A stretch of 64,000 nucleotides of DNA from CAYRTV01 sp964505785. GTDB lineage: Bacteria; Acidobacteriota; Aminicenantia; Aminicenantales; Aminicenantaceae. Made by a program: the position numbers and the translations under genes. Where the stretch lies: positions 310,001-374,000 of the forward strand of contig CAZDJZ010000001.1 of NCBI GenBank assembly GCA_964505785.1. Direction: 5' to 3'. The notes under the pieces are model-generated. The model saw only the letters and a program-made list of their open reading frames with translations. It was not told the origin of the DNA and made no database searches. The stretch's first letter is position 1, and each line of letters begins with the position of its first letter. This document shows, one piece after another, positions 1 to 7,971 of the stretch.

Positions 1-1
1 C

Positions 2-844
2 AATTACAACGGCCGCGCCCAGCTCCGCCGCTGTCTTCCCTCTCTTGCCGCCGTGAAACCGAAAGAGGAGATGGAAATAATTATTGTAGATAACAACTCT
101 CTGGACGGCAGCCGGGAATTTATCCTCATTTCATTTCCTGAGGTACAATTGCTGGTCAACCCCAAAAATCTGGGTTTCGGAGCGGCCAATAACCGGGGAG
201 CGGCTGCGGCCCGTGGAAAATACATTCTGTTTCTCAATACCGATACCGAAGTGTATCCCGGAGCCCTTGACCGGCTGATGCAGGTTCTTCAGTCGGATGG
301 AAATATAGGCGGTGCAGGGCCGGCTTTAATTCAGGAGGAAGGCCGGATACAAGTCTCCTTCGGGGGAAGGATGAATTTTTTTTCAGAAATATGGAAAAAA
401 GCGGCGGGAAATTATTTAACCGCTCTCAGGATGAAATGGGAATACAAAGAAAAGAATGTCAAATGGCTGAGCGGCGCTTGCTTGTTGGTCCGCAGGGCCG
501 CCTGGGAGCAGTCATCCGGATTTGATGAGAAATTTTTTCTCTACTTTGAAGATATTGATTTATGCTTCCGTCTTTGGGAGCAGGGCTGGAAGCTGCGTTA
601 CGTCCCTTCAGCCCGGGTTTTTCATCAAGGGGGTGCCAGCACCGAGGCCATGGGAATGGGAAGCCGTCTCCATTATCGCAGCAGTCAAGTGCATTTTTAC
701 CGTAAGCACAACCGCCTGTTATCCCGGGTTTTGCTGAAATGTTATTTATGGTTGGAATATTTTGTTTTGACTTTGGGGGACCGGTGGCGGGGAAGAGATC
801 AATTTCGTTCCTGGTACCGGAGATTGCTCAAGGAGAAGATATGA
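2..844 (+). CDS. Glycosyltransferase family 2, 5' end cut by the window
   Basis: This GT-A fold enzyme should move an activated sugar to a growing surface polysaccharide on the cytoplasmic side of the membrane. The frame is open from base 2 and begins in the NYNGRAQL block that normally follows the first beta strand, so only about ten residues should be missing. Downstream are IIIVDNNSLDGS, the LFLNTDTE metal-binding region and the EDIDLCFRLWEQGW block, all typical of rhamnosyltransferase-like GT2 proteins. A GTG at 53 is internal to the fold and is not the start. The stop overlaps the next ATG (ATGA at 841-844), so the gene is translationally coupled to the following GT4. Donor and acceptor sugars cannot be read from the sequence. 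Confidence 0.9.
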   Translation, partial: NYNGRAQLRRCLPSLAAVKPKEEMEIIIVDNNSLDGSREFILISFPEVQLLVNPKNLGFGAANNRGAAAARGKYILFLNTDTEVYPGALDRLMQVLQSDGNIGGAGPALIQEEGRIQVSFGGRMNFFSEIWKKAAGNYLTALRMKWEYKEKNVKWLSGACLLVRRAAWEQSSGFDEKFFLYFEDIDLCFRLWEQGWKLRYVPSARVFHQGGASTEAMGMGSRLHYRSSQVHFYRKHNRLLSRVLLKCYLWLEYFVLTLGDRWRGRDQFRSWYRRLLKEKI

Positions 845-1974
845 GCCGGATCAGAATATTGGAAGTGATTGACAAGACATTTCTTGGAGGCGGACAGATA
901 AATCTTTTGTCTTTAGCTGATTCTCTTCCCCGGACTGATTTCGGAATATCCGTCTGCTGCGCTCCAACTGGTCCTCTGGCGGAGGAGATCCGCCGCCGAA
1001 GGATACCGCATTACCCGGTGGACATGTCTCATAAATTCCGGCTGAAAACCATAATTCAAATGAGAAATATCATTCAAAGCAATGCCTTTGATATTGTTCA
1101 TACCCATGGAGGTGTAGCCGGTTTTTATACGCGGGTTGCTGCCGGAAAAAAACGATCTTTTCATATAGTACATACTCAGCACGGCATCCATTATCTTCAC
1201 TACCGGAATCCCTTTCTTAAAATCCTTTATATTCAACTGGAAAGATGGCTGTCGGGATTGACCGATGCGGTTATTTTTGTTTCCGAGGATGACCTGAAAG
1301 CAGCCATGAAATTCAAGCTGTGTGCGCCGTCCAAAGCGAATGTGATTAAAAACGGCATCGCTGCGGAAAAGGTGGCGGCGGCGGCTAAGGCAGAACCGCC
1401 GGTGAAGCTGGCCGGGAGAACAGGGCCGGTCATAGGTACCGTGGCCAGGCTTCATTACCAAAAAAATATATCCATACTTTTATTTGCAGCCGGTATCCTT
1501 CGGCATTCCTTTCCCGGGCTGACTGTAATTATAGCCGGAGACGGCCCGGAGCGTTCCCGTTTAGAAAAATTGAGCCGGAGACTAAAAATCAAAGAAAATG
1601 TTTTATTCCTGGGGGAAAGACGGGATATTCCGGCACTTCTGGCTGAAATGGAAGTGTTTGTCCTGCCTTCACGGTGGGAGGGCCTGCCCTATGCTCTTTT
1701 GGAGGCCGGGGCGGTGAAAAAGCCGGTGGCAGCTGCTGCTGTTGAAGGAATCCGGGAGGTGATTGAGACAGGGCGGAACGGCAGTCTGGTGCCTCCCGGG
1801 AATCCGGAAGCTTTAGCAGCGGAAATTCATAAGATGCTGGATGATAAAGAATGGGCTGAAAAATTAGGTGAACGGCTGTATCAGGATGTGGTCCGCCGGT
1901 TTTCCTTATCGAGAATGGCGGAGGAAACCCGTGATTTATATATCAGATTGGCGAAAGGTTTTTTTGACGGCTAG
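841..1974 (+). CDS. Glycosyltransferase family 4 (GT-B fold)
   Basis: A 377-residue retaining glycosyltransferase. The N-terminal half has the GGGQ turn and an HTHGG motif. The C-terminal half has IGTVARLHYQKN, IIAGDGPE and the EGLPYALLE (E-x7-E) nucleotide-sugar site. I start it at the ATG at 841, which overlaps the previous stop and follows AAGGAGAAG; the frame stays open further upstream inside the GT2 gene, but the N-terminal beta strand IRILEVID begins right after this ATG. It belongs to the polysaccharide locus made of the flanking sugar transferases. The sugar specificity is unknown. Confidence 0.9.
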   Translation: MSRIRILEVIDKTFLGGGQINLLSLADSLPRTDFGISVCCAPTGPLAEEIRRRRIPHYPVDMSHKFRLKTIIQMRNIIQSNAFDIVHTHGGVAGFYTRVAAGKKRSFHIVHTQHGIHYLHYRNPFLKILYIQLERWLSGLTDAVIFVSEDDLKAAMKFKLCAPSKANVIKNGIAAEKVAAAAKAEPPVKLAGRTGPVIGTVARLHYQKNISILLFAAGILRHSFPGLTVIIAGDGPERSRLEKLSRRLKIKENVLFLGERRDIPALLAEMEVFVLPSRWEGLPYALLEAGAVKKPVAAAAVEGIREVIETGRNGSLVPPGNPEALAAEIHKMLDDKEWAEKLGERLYQDVVRRFSLSRMAEETRDLYIRLAKGFFDG

Positions 1975-2018
1975 CGGATAAGCGTGATGTCAGTTCTCAC
2001 GCATTGCCTGGTTGTTCA

Positions 2019-2054
2019 TTGACAATCAAAATCACCCTTTTTATAATCTTTTCA
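2019..2054 (+). promoter_or_regulatory. Consensus promoter with predicted leaderless start
   Basis: TTGACA at 2019-2024, a 17-bp spacer and TATAAT at 2042-2047 form a perfect sigma-70 type promoter. The ATG at 2054 follows after six bases (CTTTTC), which is where transcription itself would begin. No Shine-Dalgarno sequence exists. A short inverted repeat (GCGTGA / TCACGC, 1981-2005) lies upstream. Confidence 0.75.
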
Positions 2055-3169
2055 TGATAAATGCAAAAATCGCCCTTGTTCATGATTGGTTAACGGGTCA
2101 ACGCGGGGGGGAAAAAGTACTGGAAGTTCTGGCTGAAATTTTTCCGCATGCACCGATATTCACTCTCTTTCATTTTAAGGGGAGTCAAAAAAATGGGATA
2201 GAAAGACGGGAAATACGGAGAAGTTTTCTGCAAAACATGCCTTTTGCCCGCCGGCACTATCGCTGGTATTTGCCCATTTATCCGGTTGCCGCCGAACTGT
2301 TGAACCTGCAGGAATTTGATTTTGTGATATCCAGTTCTCATTGTGCAGCCAAGGGGATTATTCCCGCTCCCGGCGCCCTGCATGTCAGTTATGTGCATTC
2401 TCCCATGCGTTATGCGTGGAACCAGTATCATTCTTATTTTTCCTCGGATCGGTTGAATATATTGACCCGGATGGTGATCCCTCCTATGATGCATTGGCTT
2501 AGGGTTTGGGATGAATCATCTTCCAGGCGGGTGGATTGGTTTATCGCTAATTCACAGGCTGTAGCGCAGCGTATTCAGCGATACTACCGGAGAGAATCTG
2601 AAATCATACATCCCCCCGTGGATACCAGTTTTTTTAAGCTGGGTGAATACCAGTCCGATTATTTTCTGGTTGTGTCCGCTTTGGTTCCTTACAAACGCAT
2701 TGATTTGGCTGTTGATGCATTCAACCGCATGGGCCGGCCGCTTAAAATTGTCGGAACCGGCCCGGAATACAGGAATTTGAAGAAATCCGCAAAAAAGAAT
2801 ATCCAATTTTTGGGAGAAGTCAAGTCGGTGGAATTACAGAGGATCTATCAGGAAGCCCGGGCCCTGATCATGCCGGGAGAAGAAGATTTCGGGATTAATG
2901 TTCTCGAATCTCAAGCAAGCGGCACTCCTGTCATAGCCTTAGGCCGCGGCGGAGCATGCGAGACTGTGCAATCCGGTAAAACCGGTCTTCTGTTTGAAAA
3001 GGCGACTGTATCCGGATTGACGGCTGCGCTTGACAAGTTTGACCGGTTGACTTTTAATAAAGACCTTCTGCGAGAGAACGCGCTTAATTTTTCCCGGGAG
3101 TCTTTTAAAAACAAAATGAAAGTTTTCTTGCAAAACAAATGGACAGGATTTATTAACCGAAATGATTAG
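2054..3169 (+). CDS. Glycosyltransferase family 4, mannosyltransferase-like
   Basis: A 371-residue GT-B enzyme. It opens with KIALVHDWLTGQRGGEKVLE, the N-terminal block of the WbaZ/mannosyltransferase-like GT4 group. It has HVSYVHSPMRYAW, the IIHPPVDT segment, a YKRIDLAVDAF donor-domain strand and EDFGINVLE (E-x7-E). The start at 2054 is chosen because the beta strand begins immediately after it and because a consensus promoter places transcription start at this codon; a TTG at 2012 would put the promoter inside the gene. The end overlaps the following sugar-phosphate transferase by 8 nt. Role: assembly of a surface polysaccharide repeat; mannose as donor is only suggested by family resemblance. 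Confidence 0.88.
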   Translation: MINAKIALVHDWLTGQRGGEKVLEVLAEIFPHAPIFTLFHFKGSQKNGIERREIRRSFLQNMPFARRHYRWYLPIYPVAAELLNLQEFDFVISSSHCAAKGIIPAPGALHVSYVHSPMRYAWNQYHSYFSSDRLNILTRMVIPPMMHWLRVWDESSSRRVDWFIANSQAVAQRIQRYYRRESEIIHPPVDTSFFKLGEYQSDYFLVVSALVPYKRIDLAVDAFNRMGRPLKIVGTGPEYRNLKKSAKKNIQFLGEVKSVELQRIYQEARALIMPGEEDFGINVLESQASGTPVIALGRGGACETVQSGKTGLLFEKATVSGLTAALDKFDRLTFNKDLLRENALNFSRESFKNKMKVFLQNKWTGFINRND

Positions 3170-4613
3170 ACGACAGCTGCAGCGTCTGATGGGATGGTAT
3201 CTGGCCGGAGATATTATCGGAATTATTCTGGCTTATTTTTATGCCTATGTATTCCGGTTCTATGGCTATGTTATTCCTGTGAGCCCTGAAAAAGGCATTC
3301 CGCCCTTAAAACCCTATATCTGGATTTTTCCTTTGTTTTTGGTCACGCATTTGGTTATTTTTTTCATTCAGGGCTTCTATAAAACCAGATTGAAGCGGAC
3401 CGGGTTTGACGATTTTCTTCATATCGCCGCCAACGCGGGTTTGACGATTTTGATTGTGCTGGGAGTACTGAATTATCTTTACGCTTATTCCCAGGGAGCA
3501 GCGCCCTTATTTCAAATGACATTTAAGATTTCACATGGTTTCCTCGGTGTATATTTTGTGGGCTTCCTGTTTGTCCTGTTGTTTCTGCGGAGCCAGATAT
3601 ACCATTTAAGAAAGCGCCGGTATGCCCGGGGAATGGATCTGCAGAATGTGCTTATTGTCGGTGCCGGCAAGATGGGGCAGACAGTGGCACAAAAACTATT
3701 CAATTACAAAGACTTGGGATTTAAGGTTAAAGGATTTTTAGATGATGAGTGTAAGCCCGGGGAACAAGTGAAAATCAATGGGGGGATTGAGGTTTTGGGT
3801 CCCTTGGACGCCCTGGATTATGCGATTGAAGAGCATGAGATCTCTGATGTCTATGTCGCCCTGGATTTAAATAATTATTCGCGGATTTTGAAAACTTTAA
3901 GAGTGGTGAACAAGCATGCAGTCAATGTCCGTTTGATTCCGGATTTATTTCAGCTTTTAACGCTTAGAGCCAGAGTCGAGGACTTGGATGGCTTTCCTGT
4001 TATCAGTGTGGATGAACCCCCGATGCGGGGGCCCATGCTGCTGGTCAAGCGCACAATGGACATTTCCATTTCCTCCTTGTTTTTTATTTTATTTTCGCCT
4101 TTCTTAATTTTAACAGGTTTCCTTATTAAACTCACTTCCCGGGGTCCGGTGTTTTACCATCAGGAAAGAGTCGGGCTGGACGGGAAAAAGTTCACCATGC
4201 ACAAATTCCGGACCATGGTTTGCGATGCCGAAGAAAAAACCGGGCCTGTAATGTGCCGGCCGAATGATCCACGCATTACCAAAATCGGCCGGATTTTGAG
4301 GCGGTTCAGCATTGATGAAATTCCACAGTTTTGGAATGTTCTTAAAGGGGAGATGAGTTTAGTAGGCCCCCGTCCGGAAAGAGAAGTGTTTGTCAAACAA
4401 TTCCGGGAAAAACTGCCCAAATATATGCTGCGCCATAAAGTAAAATCAGGGTTAACGGGATGGGCCCAGGTTCATGGATTGCGGCAGGACTGCGATTTTG
4501 ATAAACGCTTGGAATATGATTTTTATTATATTCAAAATTGGTCCTTGCTTTTAGATATGCAGATTTTGTGGATGACATTGCGGAAAAAAGGCTTCATTGA
4601 CAAATCCGTCTGA
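3162..4613 (+). CDS. Polyprenyl-phosphate sugar-1-phosphate transferase (WcaJ/WbaP type)
   Basis: This 483-residue integral membrane enzyme starts polysaccharide synthesis by moving a sugar-1-phosphate from a nucleotide sugar to undecaprenyl phosphate. Several hydrophobic segments fill residues 10-145, followed by a Rossmann-like CoA-binding-type domain (VLIVGAGKMGQTVAQKL). The catalytic bacterial sugar transferase domain contains KRTMDISISSLF, a re-entrant helix, HKFRTMVCDAE, RRFSIDEIPQFWNVLKGEMS and LVGPRPER. The length fits the exopolysaccharide biosynthesis polyprenyl glycosylphosphotransferase family. It overlaps the GT4 gene by 8 nt and is the last gene of the plus-strand locus. The initiating sugar (glucose, galactose or an aminosugar) cannot be determined. 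Confidence 0.92.
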   Translation: MIRRQLQRLMGWYLAGDIIGIILAYFYAYVFRFYGYVIPVSPEKGIPPLKPYIWIFPLFLVTHLVIFFIQGFYKTRLKRTGFDDFLHIAANAGLTILIVLGVLNYLYAYSQGAAPLFQMTFKISHGFLGVYFVGFLFVLLFLRSQIYHLRKRRYARGMDLQNVLIVGAGKMGQTVAQKLFNYKDLGFKVKGFLDDECKPGEQVKINGGIEVLGPLDALDYAIEEHEISDVYVALDLNNYSRILKTLRVVNKHAVNVRLIPDLFQLLTLRARVEDLDGFPVISVDEPPMRGPMLLVKRTMDISISSLFFILFSPFLILTGFLIKLTSRGPVFYHQERVGLDGKKFTMHKFRTMVCDAEEKTGPVMCRPNDPRITKIGRILRRFSIDEIPQFWNVLKGEMSLVGPRPEREVFVKQFREKLPKYMLRHKVKSGLTGWAQVHGLRQDCDFDKRLEYDFYYIQNWSLLLDMQILWMTLRKKGFIDKSV

Positions 4614-4770
4614 AATGAACTATTCATAAAAAAAATGCGATACCTTTTCCCCTTCACTTTTAACTGATTTTATTCCTTACTCTTAACTCTTTACTTTTTC
4701 ATAAACGAACCAGAATAACATCCTCACGTCACTGCGTTCCTAAGGATAACATTGAATTAAAGAAAGGTTG
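4614..4770. other. Convergent spacer with T-rich and palindromic repeats
   Basis: This spacer separates the convergent sugar transferase and pgsA genes. It holds a T-rich run of approximate CTTAACT/CTTTACT units (about 4650-4700) and, at 4717-4752, an imperfect inverted repeat with arms like AACATCCT and AGGATAAC. The latter resembles degenerate dispersed palindromes also seen near 23.67, 54.04 and 57.78 kb. No gene or convincing terminator was found. Confidence 0.5.
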
Positions 4771-5373
4771 TCAGATTTGAGATTTGCGATTTGAGATTTG
4801 CAATTTTTTCGCGTCCCTTATCCAAGTCATTCCGATCATGGAGTAATGGATTCCGGAGAGAATGGTCAGGATCAAGGTCACCCGGTAAACCCAGGGGAGG
4901 AAGGCGGCTTCCCGGGAAAGAAAATTAAAAAAGAGCACAAGAATGAGGGTTGTCATCTGCATGATGGTGCAGGATTTGCCGATGAGGGAGGGAGGAAAAC
5001 TGGACCGTCTTAGCTTGGAATAAATCATAGCAGTTCCGGAGACGATGAGAAGATCCCGCCCGATGACAACAATCGTTAACCAGATTGGAAGATGGTTTGG
5101 TGAACTTATGGATGGTATGGTCAAGAGAATAAAAGAAACCGTCATCAGGAGCTTATCTCCGGCTGGGTCCAGCAATGCCCCCCACTTTGATTTTTGGTTC
5201 AGAAATCTTGCCGCAGCCCCGTCAATGAAATCTGTGCATACAGCCAGGAAAAAAATGATGAAGGCAGCCTGCAGACGCTTTTGGAGCATAAAATAAAGAA
5301 AAAACGGAATCAAAAATATCCGGACAAGTGTGATAATATTGGGAATGGTGAAAAAAGAATCTTGCCGTGCCAT
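4771..5373 (-). CDS. pgsA: CDP-diacylglycerol--glycerol-3-phosphate 3-phosphatidyltransferase
   Basis: This membrane enzyme condenses CDP-diacylglycerol with glycerol-3-phosphate to give phosphatidylglycerol phosphate, the committed step to phosphatidylglycerol and cardiolipin. The CDP-alcohol phosphotransferase signature is complete: D48-x2-D51-G52-x2-A55-R56-x8-G65-x3-D69-x3-D73. Several hydrophobic helices follow, and the 200-residue length is normal. It is last in the miaA-hflX-lipoprotein-pgsA operon, with one base between the preceding stop and this ATG. The final ten or so residues are encoded by an intergenic heptad repeat (4774-4803), so the native C-terminus has probably been replaced or extended; the catalytic core is untouched. 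Confidence 0.93.
   Translation of the reverse strand: MARQDSFFTIPNIITLVRIFLIPFFLYFMLQKRLQAAFIIFFLAVCTDFIDGAAARFLNQKSKWGALLDPAGDKLLMTVSFILLTIPSISSPNHLPIWLTIVVIGRDLLIVSGTAMIYSKLRRSSFPPSLIGKSCTIMQMTTLILVLFFNFLSREAAFLPWVYRVTLILTILSGIHYSMIGMTWIRDAKKLQISNRKSQI
4774..4803 (+). repeat. Phased 7-bp repeat overlapping the pgsA 3' end
   Basis: Four successive heptads, GATTTGA, GATTTGC, GATTTGA and GATTTGC, occupy this stretch. Read on the minus strand they encode the last residues of PgsA (LQISNRKSQI), so the repeat has entered the coding end of the gene. A matching GTTTGAGATTTGC lies directly after the NtrC-type regulator gene at 41.63 kb. Confidence 0.85.
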
Positions 5374-5374
5374 G

Positions 5375-6715
5375 TTAATTTTTCTTATCTATCTGTGACA
5401 AAATGATGTTCATAAGCTGAAGAGCTTCACTCCCTGTTACCGGTCTGTCAGGATGAAAGCGCCTTCCTCCGGCCAGGTTCATAAAATCATAAGATACCAT
5501 CATCACTATAGGGTGGTAATAAAAATTGTCTGACGACACATCCGCGATTTCAATACTCTGGGGAGGCATTTGCTGGACAAAGTTATATCCCCGTTGGCGC
5601 AGGTATCGAACCAAACGGAAAAGAATTTCAGCCATTTGCGCACGTGTCACGATTTTGTCTGGCTGAAAAGTGTGATTTGGATAAATATCCAGCAATCCTA
5701 ATGCTGTCGTCTGAAGAATGAATTCTGTTGCCCAAGAAGTGGATATATCGATGATGATGGGTGGGTTTTTTCCTGTTTCTTCCAGATGCGGATTGAATTT
5801 TACGCTGAGTATGGCCGCGACATCCTCTTTGCTAACGGCATCCTGAGCCGGGATATTTTCATATTGACTGGGAAGTTCAAAAATGCCCAGACGGTTTTTT
5901 AATTGTTCAATTCTCTGCTTGGCCTGCGAATCTTCCGGACGCAGCTCAAGAACTTTTTGATATGTTTCTAAACTCTGCTTGAATTTTTCGGTTTTGAATA
6001 AGGCCTCTCCATAAGCTTTAAGGATACGGGGGTCATCCGGACTTTCCGCCATTGCGGAATTAAGATGGACCAGGGCGTTTTCAGTTTCTCCTTCTTCAAG
6101 GTAGATTTCAGCCAAGGCCATATGAGATTGGATGTTTCGGGGAGAGTAATATAAGACTTTTAGGTATGCGGCTTGGGCGGACTTGACTTCCCCGCTCTTT
6201 TCAGCGGCTTGGGCCGTGTTCAGGGCCTCTTGAGTTTTTTGCTGTTGAATTTCGTTATAACGTGGTCTGCCCCAAGGATGATCGGGATCCTGTTTCAATA
6301 TTTCCCGGTATTGGGCGAATGCCAGGTCTTCCCGCTGGGTCTCCCAATACAGCTGGGCTAATCCTAAGTGCTCTAGAATGAGATCTGGTTCCTGCTGGGT
6401 GGCTGCAATGAAAAATTCCTCTGCAGTTTGCAGATCTTTGAGAACATAATGGGCATAACCCATCCCTGCCAGGTAAAACGGATGGTCTCTATCTAATTTG
6501 GAAATAAGATGAATGGCTTTTTCTCCCCGTCCTTCCTGAATAAGAGCCCAGGCGTCTTCGACCAGTATTCTTGTGTCCAAAGATAAGTCTGCGATTTCAG
6601 CTGGGGGCAGAGTTCCCAGGTAGATGGTCGGAGGAGGAACTTGCCGGGTCGCACAGCCTCCGCTTATTAAAATGATCATAACAATTAAAATCAGTATTTT
6701 TTTTGTACTTACCAA
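5375..6715 (-). CDS. TPR lipoprotein with C-terminal SLH-like domain
   Basis: A 446-residue predicted lipoprotein. The signal ends in ISGGC with the lipidated Cys at residue 21. Residues about 45-275 form tetratricopeptide repeats (for example NIQSHMALAEIYLEEGETENA). Residues about 300-446 look like S-layer-homology modules (IVTRAQMAEILFRLV, RPVTGSEALQLMN). Such a protein could bridge an envelope complex and cell-wall polymer. The start is a TTG overlapping the hflX stop by 7 nt; AGAGGAGA eight bases upstream supports it. It lies between hflX and pgsA in one operon. No specific function can be named. Confidence 0.8.
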   Translation of the reverse strand: MVSTKKILILIVMIILISGGCATRQVPPPTIYLGTLPPAEIADLSLDTRILVEDAWALIQEGRGEKAIHLISKLDRDHPFYLAGMGYAHYVLKDLQTAEEFFIAATQQEPDLILEHLGLAQLYWETQREDLAFAQYREILKQDPDHPWGRPRYNEIQQQKTQEALNTAQAAEKSGEVKSAQAAYLKVLYYSPRNIQSHMALAEIYLEEGETENALVHLNSAMAESPDDPRILKAYGEALFKTEKFKQSLETYQKVLELRPEDSQAKQRIEQLKNRLGIFELPSQYENIPAQDAVSKEDVAAILSVKFNPHLEETGKNPPIIIDISTSWATEFILQTTALGLLDIYPNHTFQPDKIVTRAQMAEILFRLVRYLRQRGYNFVQQMPPQSIEIADVSSDNFYYHPIVMMVSYDFMNLAGGRRFHPDRPVTGSEALQLMNIILSQIDKKN

Positions 6716-7971
6716 TGTGTTTCTCCTCTTTTGATATAAGGGATAAAATTCAACATATATTTAGGATCAGCCAGAATTTTTATTTTGACACTCCGTTCTG
6801 TTTCTACTCTTTTTAGCACAATTGACCATTTAGGGAAAGAATGAATTAGATTTTTTTCTTTTCTAGGTACTTCTAAATGATAAATTTTTTTTGACTTAAA
6901 GACAACTGTCCGGATTTTTTGTTTCAATTGTTCCAATCCGGTTCCCTTTCGAGCGGATATATAAACGGAATCCTGGTCCAAGCTGTTATTGATGCCCAAA
7001 TATTCCTGTGAATTGGAGACGAGGTCTGTTTTATTGAAAATTTTCACGATCGGAATATCCAGGACGTCGAGCTCTGCCAAAATAGCCTCAACGGCCATGA
7101 CATGGTCCCGGTAATGCGGAGATGTGATATCAATAACATGGCAAATGCAATCCGCTTCGCGGATTTCTTCCAAAGTAGCTCGGAACGCCGTTTTCAATTC
7201 GGAAGGCAGCTCTTTGATAAAACCGACGGTGTCAGTGAAAAAAACATAGGATCCGTCGGAAAAACTCATTCTGCGGATTACGGGATCCAGAGTAGCAAAC
7301 AACTGCTTTGAAACAAATTTATCCATTCCAGTCAGCCGGTTGAAAAGGGTGGATTTGCCGGCATTTGTATAGCCGACCAATGAGACAACCGGAACCGGAC
7401 TTCTGTGCCGTCTTTGCCTTTGATCGATCCGCCTTTTTTGTGTTTTTTTCAGGTCTTGTTTGATTTTGGATATCCGCTTTTGTATTCGTCTCCGGTCAAC
7501 TTCTAATTTTTTTTCTCCAGGGCCTCTAGTCCCGATCCCGCCCCCTAATCGTGACAGGGCTTGTCCCTTCCCTGTTAATCTTGGAAGCAGGTAATTCAAT
7601 TGAGCCAATTCAACTTGCAGCTTACCCTCATTGCTGTGAGCCCTCTGTGCGAAAATATCCAGGATCAATTGCGTCCGGTCGATGACTTTGCTGTCGATCC
7701 GGTCTTCCAGAGCTCTTTGCTGCCCGGGAGTCAGATCATGGTCAAAAACCACCAAGTCTGCATCCGTTTCTTCCTTCAGCCGCGTGACTTCATCGACTTT
7801 CCCCGTCCCCACCAAAAATTTGCGGTGAACCGCTTCCCGTATTTGATACAATTCACCGATGGCTTTTCCTCCAGCGGATTCCACCAGTCTCTTGAGCTCA
7901 TGCAGAGAATCTTCCGCTTTTTCCTTTGGTTCTTTGTCTGTGGAAAGATGAACCAGCAAAGCTTTTTCCAT
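6709..7971 (-). CDS. hflX: GTPase HflX, ribosome rescue/splitting factor
   Basis: HflX is a ribosome-associated TRAFAC GTPase that splits stalled or stressed 70S ribosomes. The 420-residue protein has the N-terminal HflX domain with the Gly-rich GGGIGTRGPGEKKLE motif, a basic coiled coil, then the G domain: G1 GYTNAGKST, G3 DTVGF and G4 NKTD. A C-terminal domain follows. The ATG abuts the miaA stop with no gap (TAAATG), the classic miaA-hflX arrangement, and the gene runs 7 nt into the lipoprotein gene. Confidence 0.95.
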   Translation of the reverse strand: MEKALLVHLSTDKEPKEKAEDSLHELKRLVESAGGKAIGELYQIREAVHRKFLVGTGKVDEVTRLKEETDADLVVFDHDLTPGQQRALEDRIDSKVIDRTQLILDIFAQRAHSNEGKLQVELAQLNYLLPRLTGKGQALSRLGGGIGTRGPGEKKLEVDRRRIQKRISKIKQDLKKTQKRRIDQRQRRHRSPVPVVSLVGYTNAGKSTLFNRLTGMDKFVSKQLFATLDPVIRRMSFSDGSYVFFTDTVGFIKELPSELKTAFRATLEEIREADCICHVIDITSPHYRDHVMAVEAILAELDVLDIPIVKIFNKTDLVSNSQEYLGINNSLDQDSVYISARKGTGLEQLKQKIRTVVFKSKKIYHLEVPRKEKNLIHSFPKWSIVLKRVETERSVKIKILADPKYMLNFIPYIKRGETHW

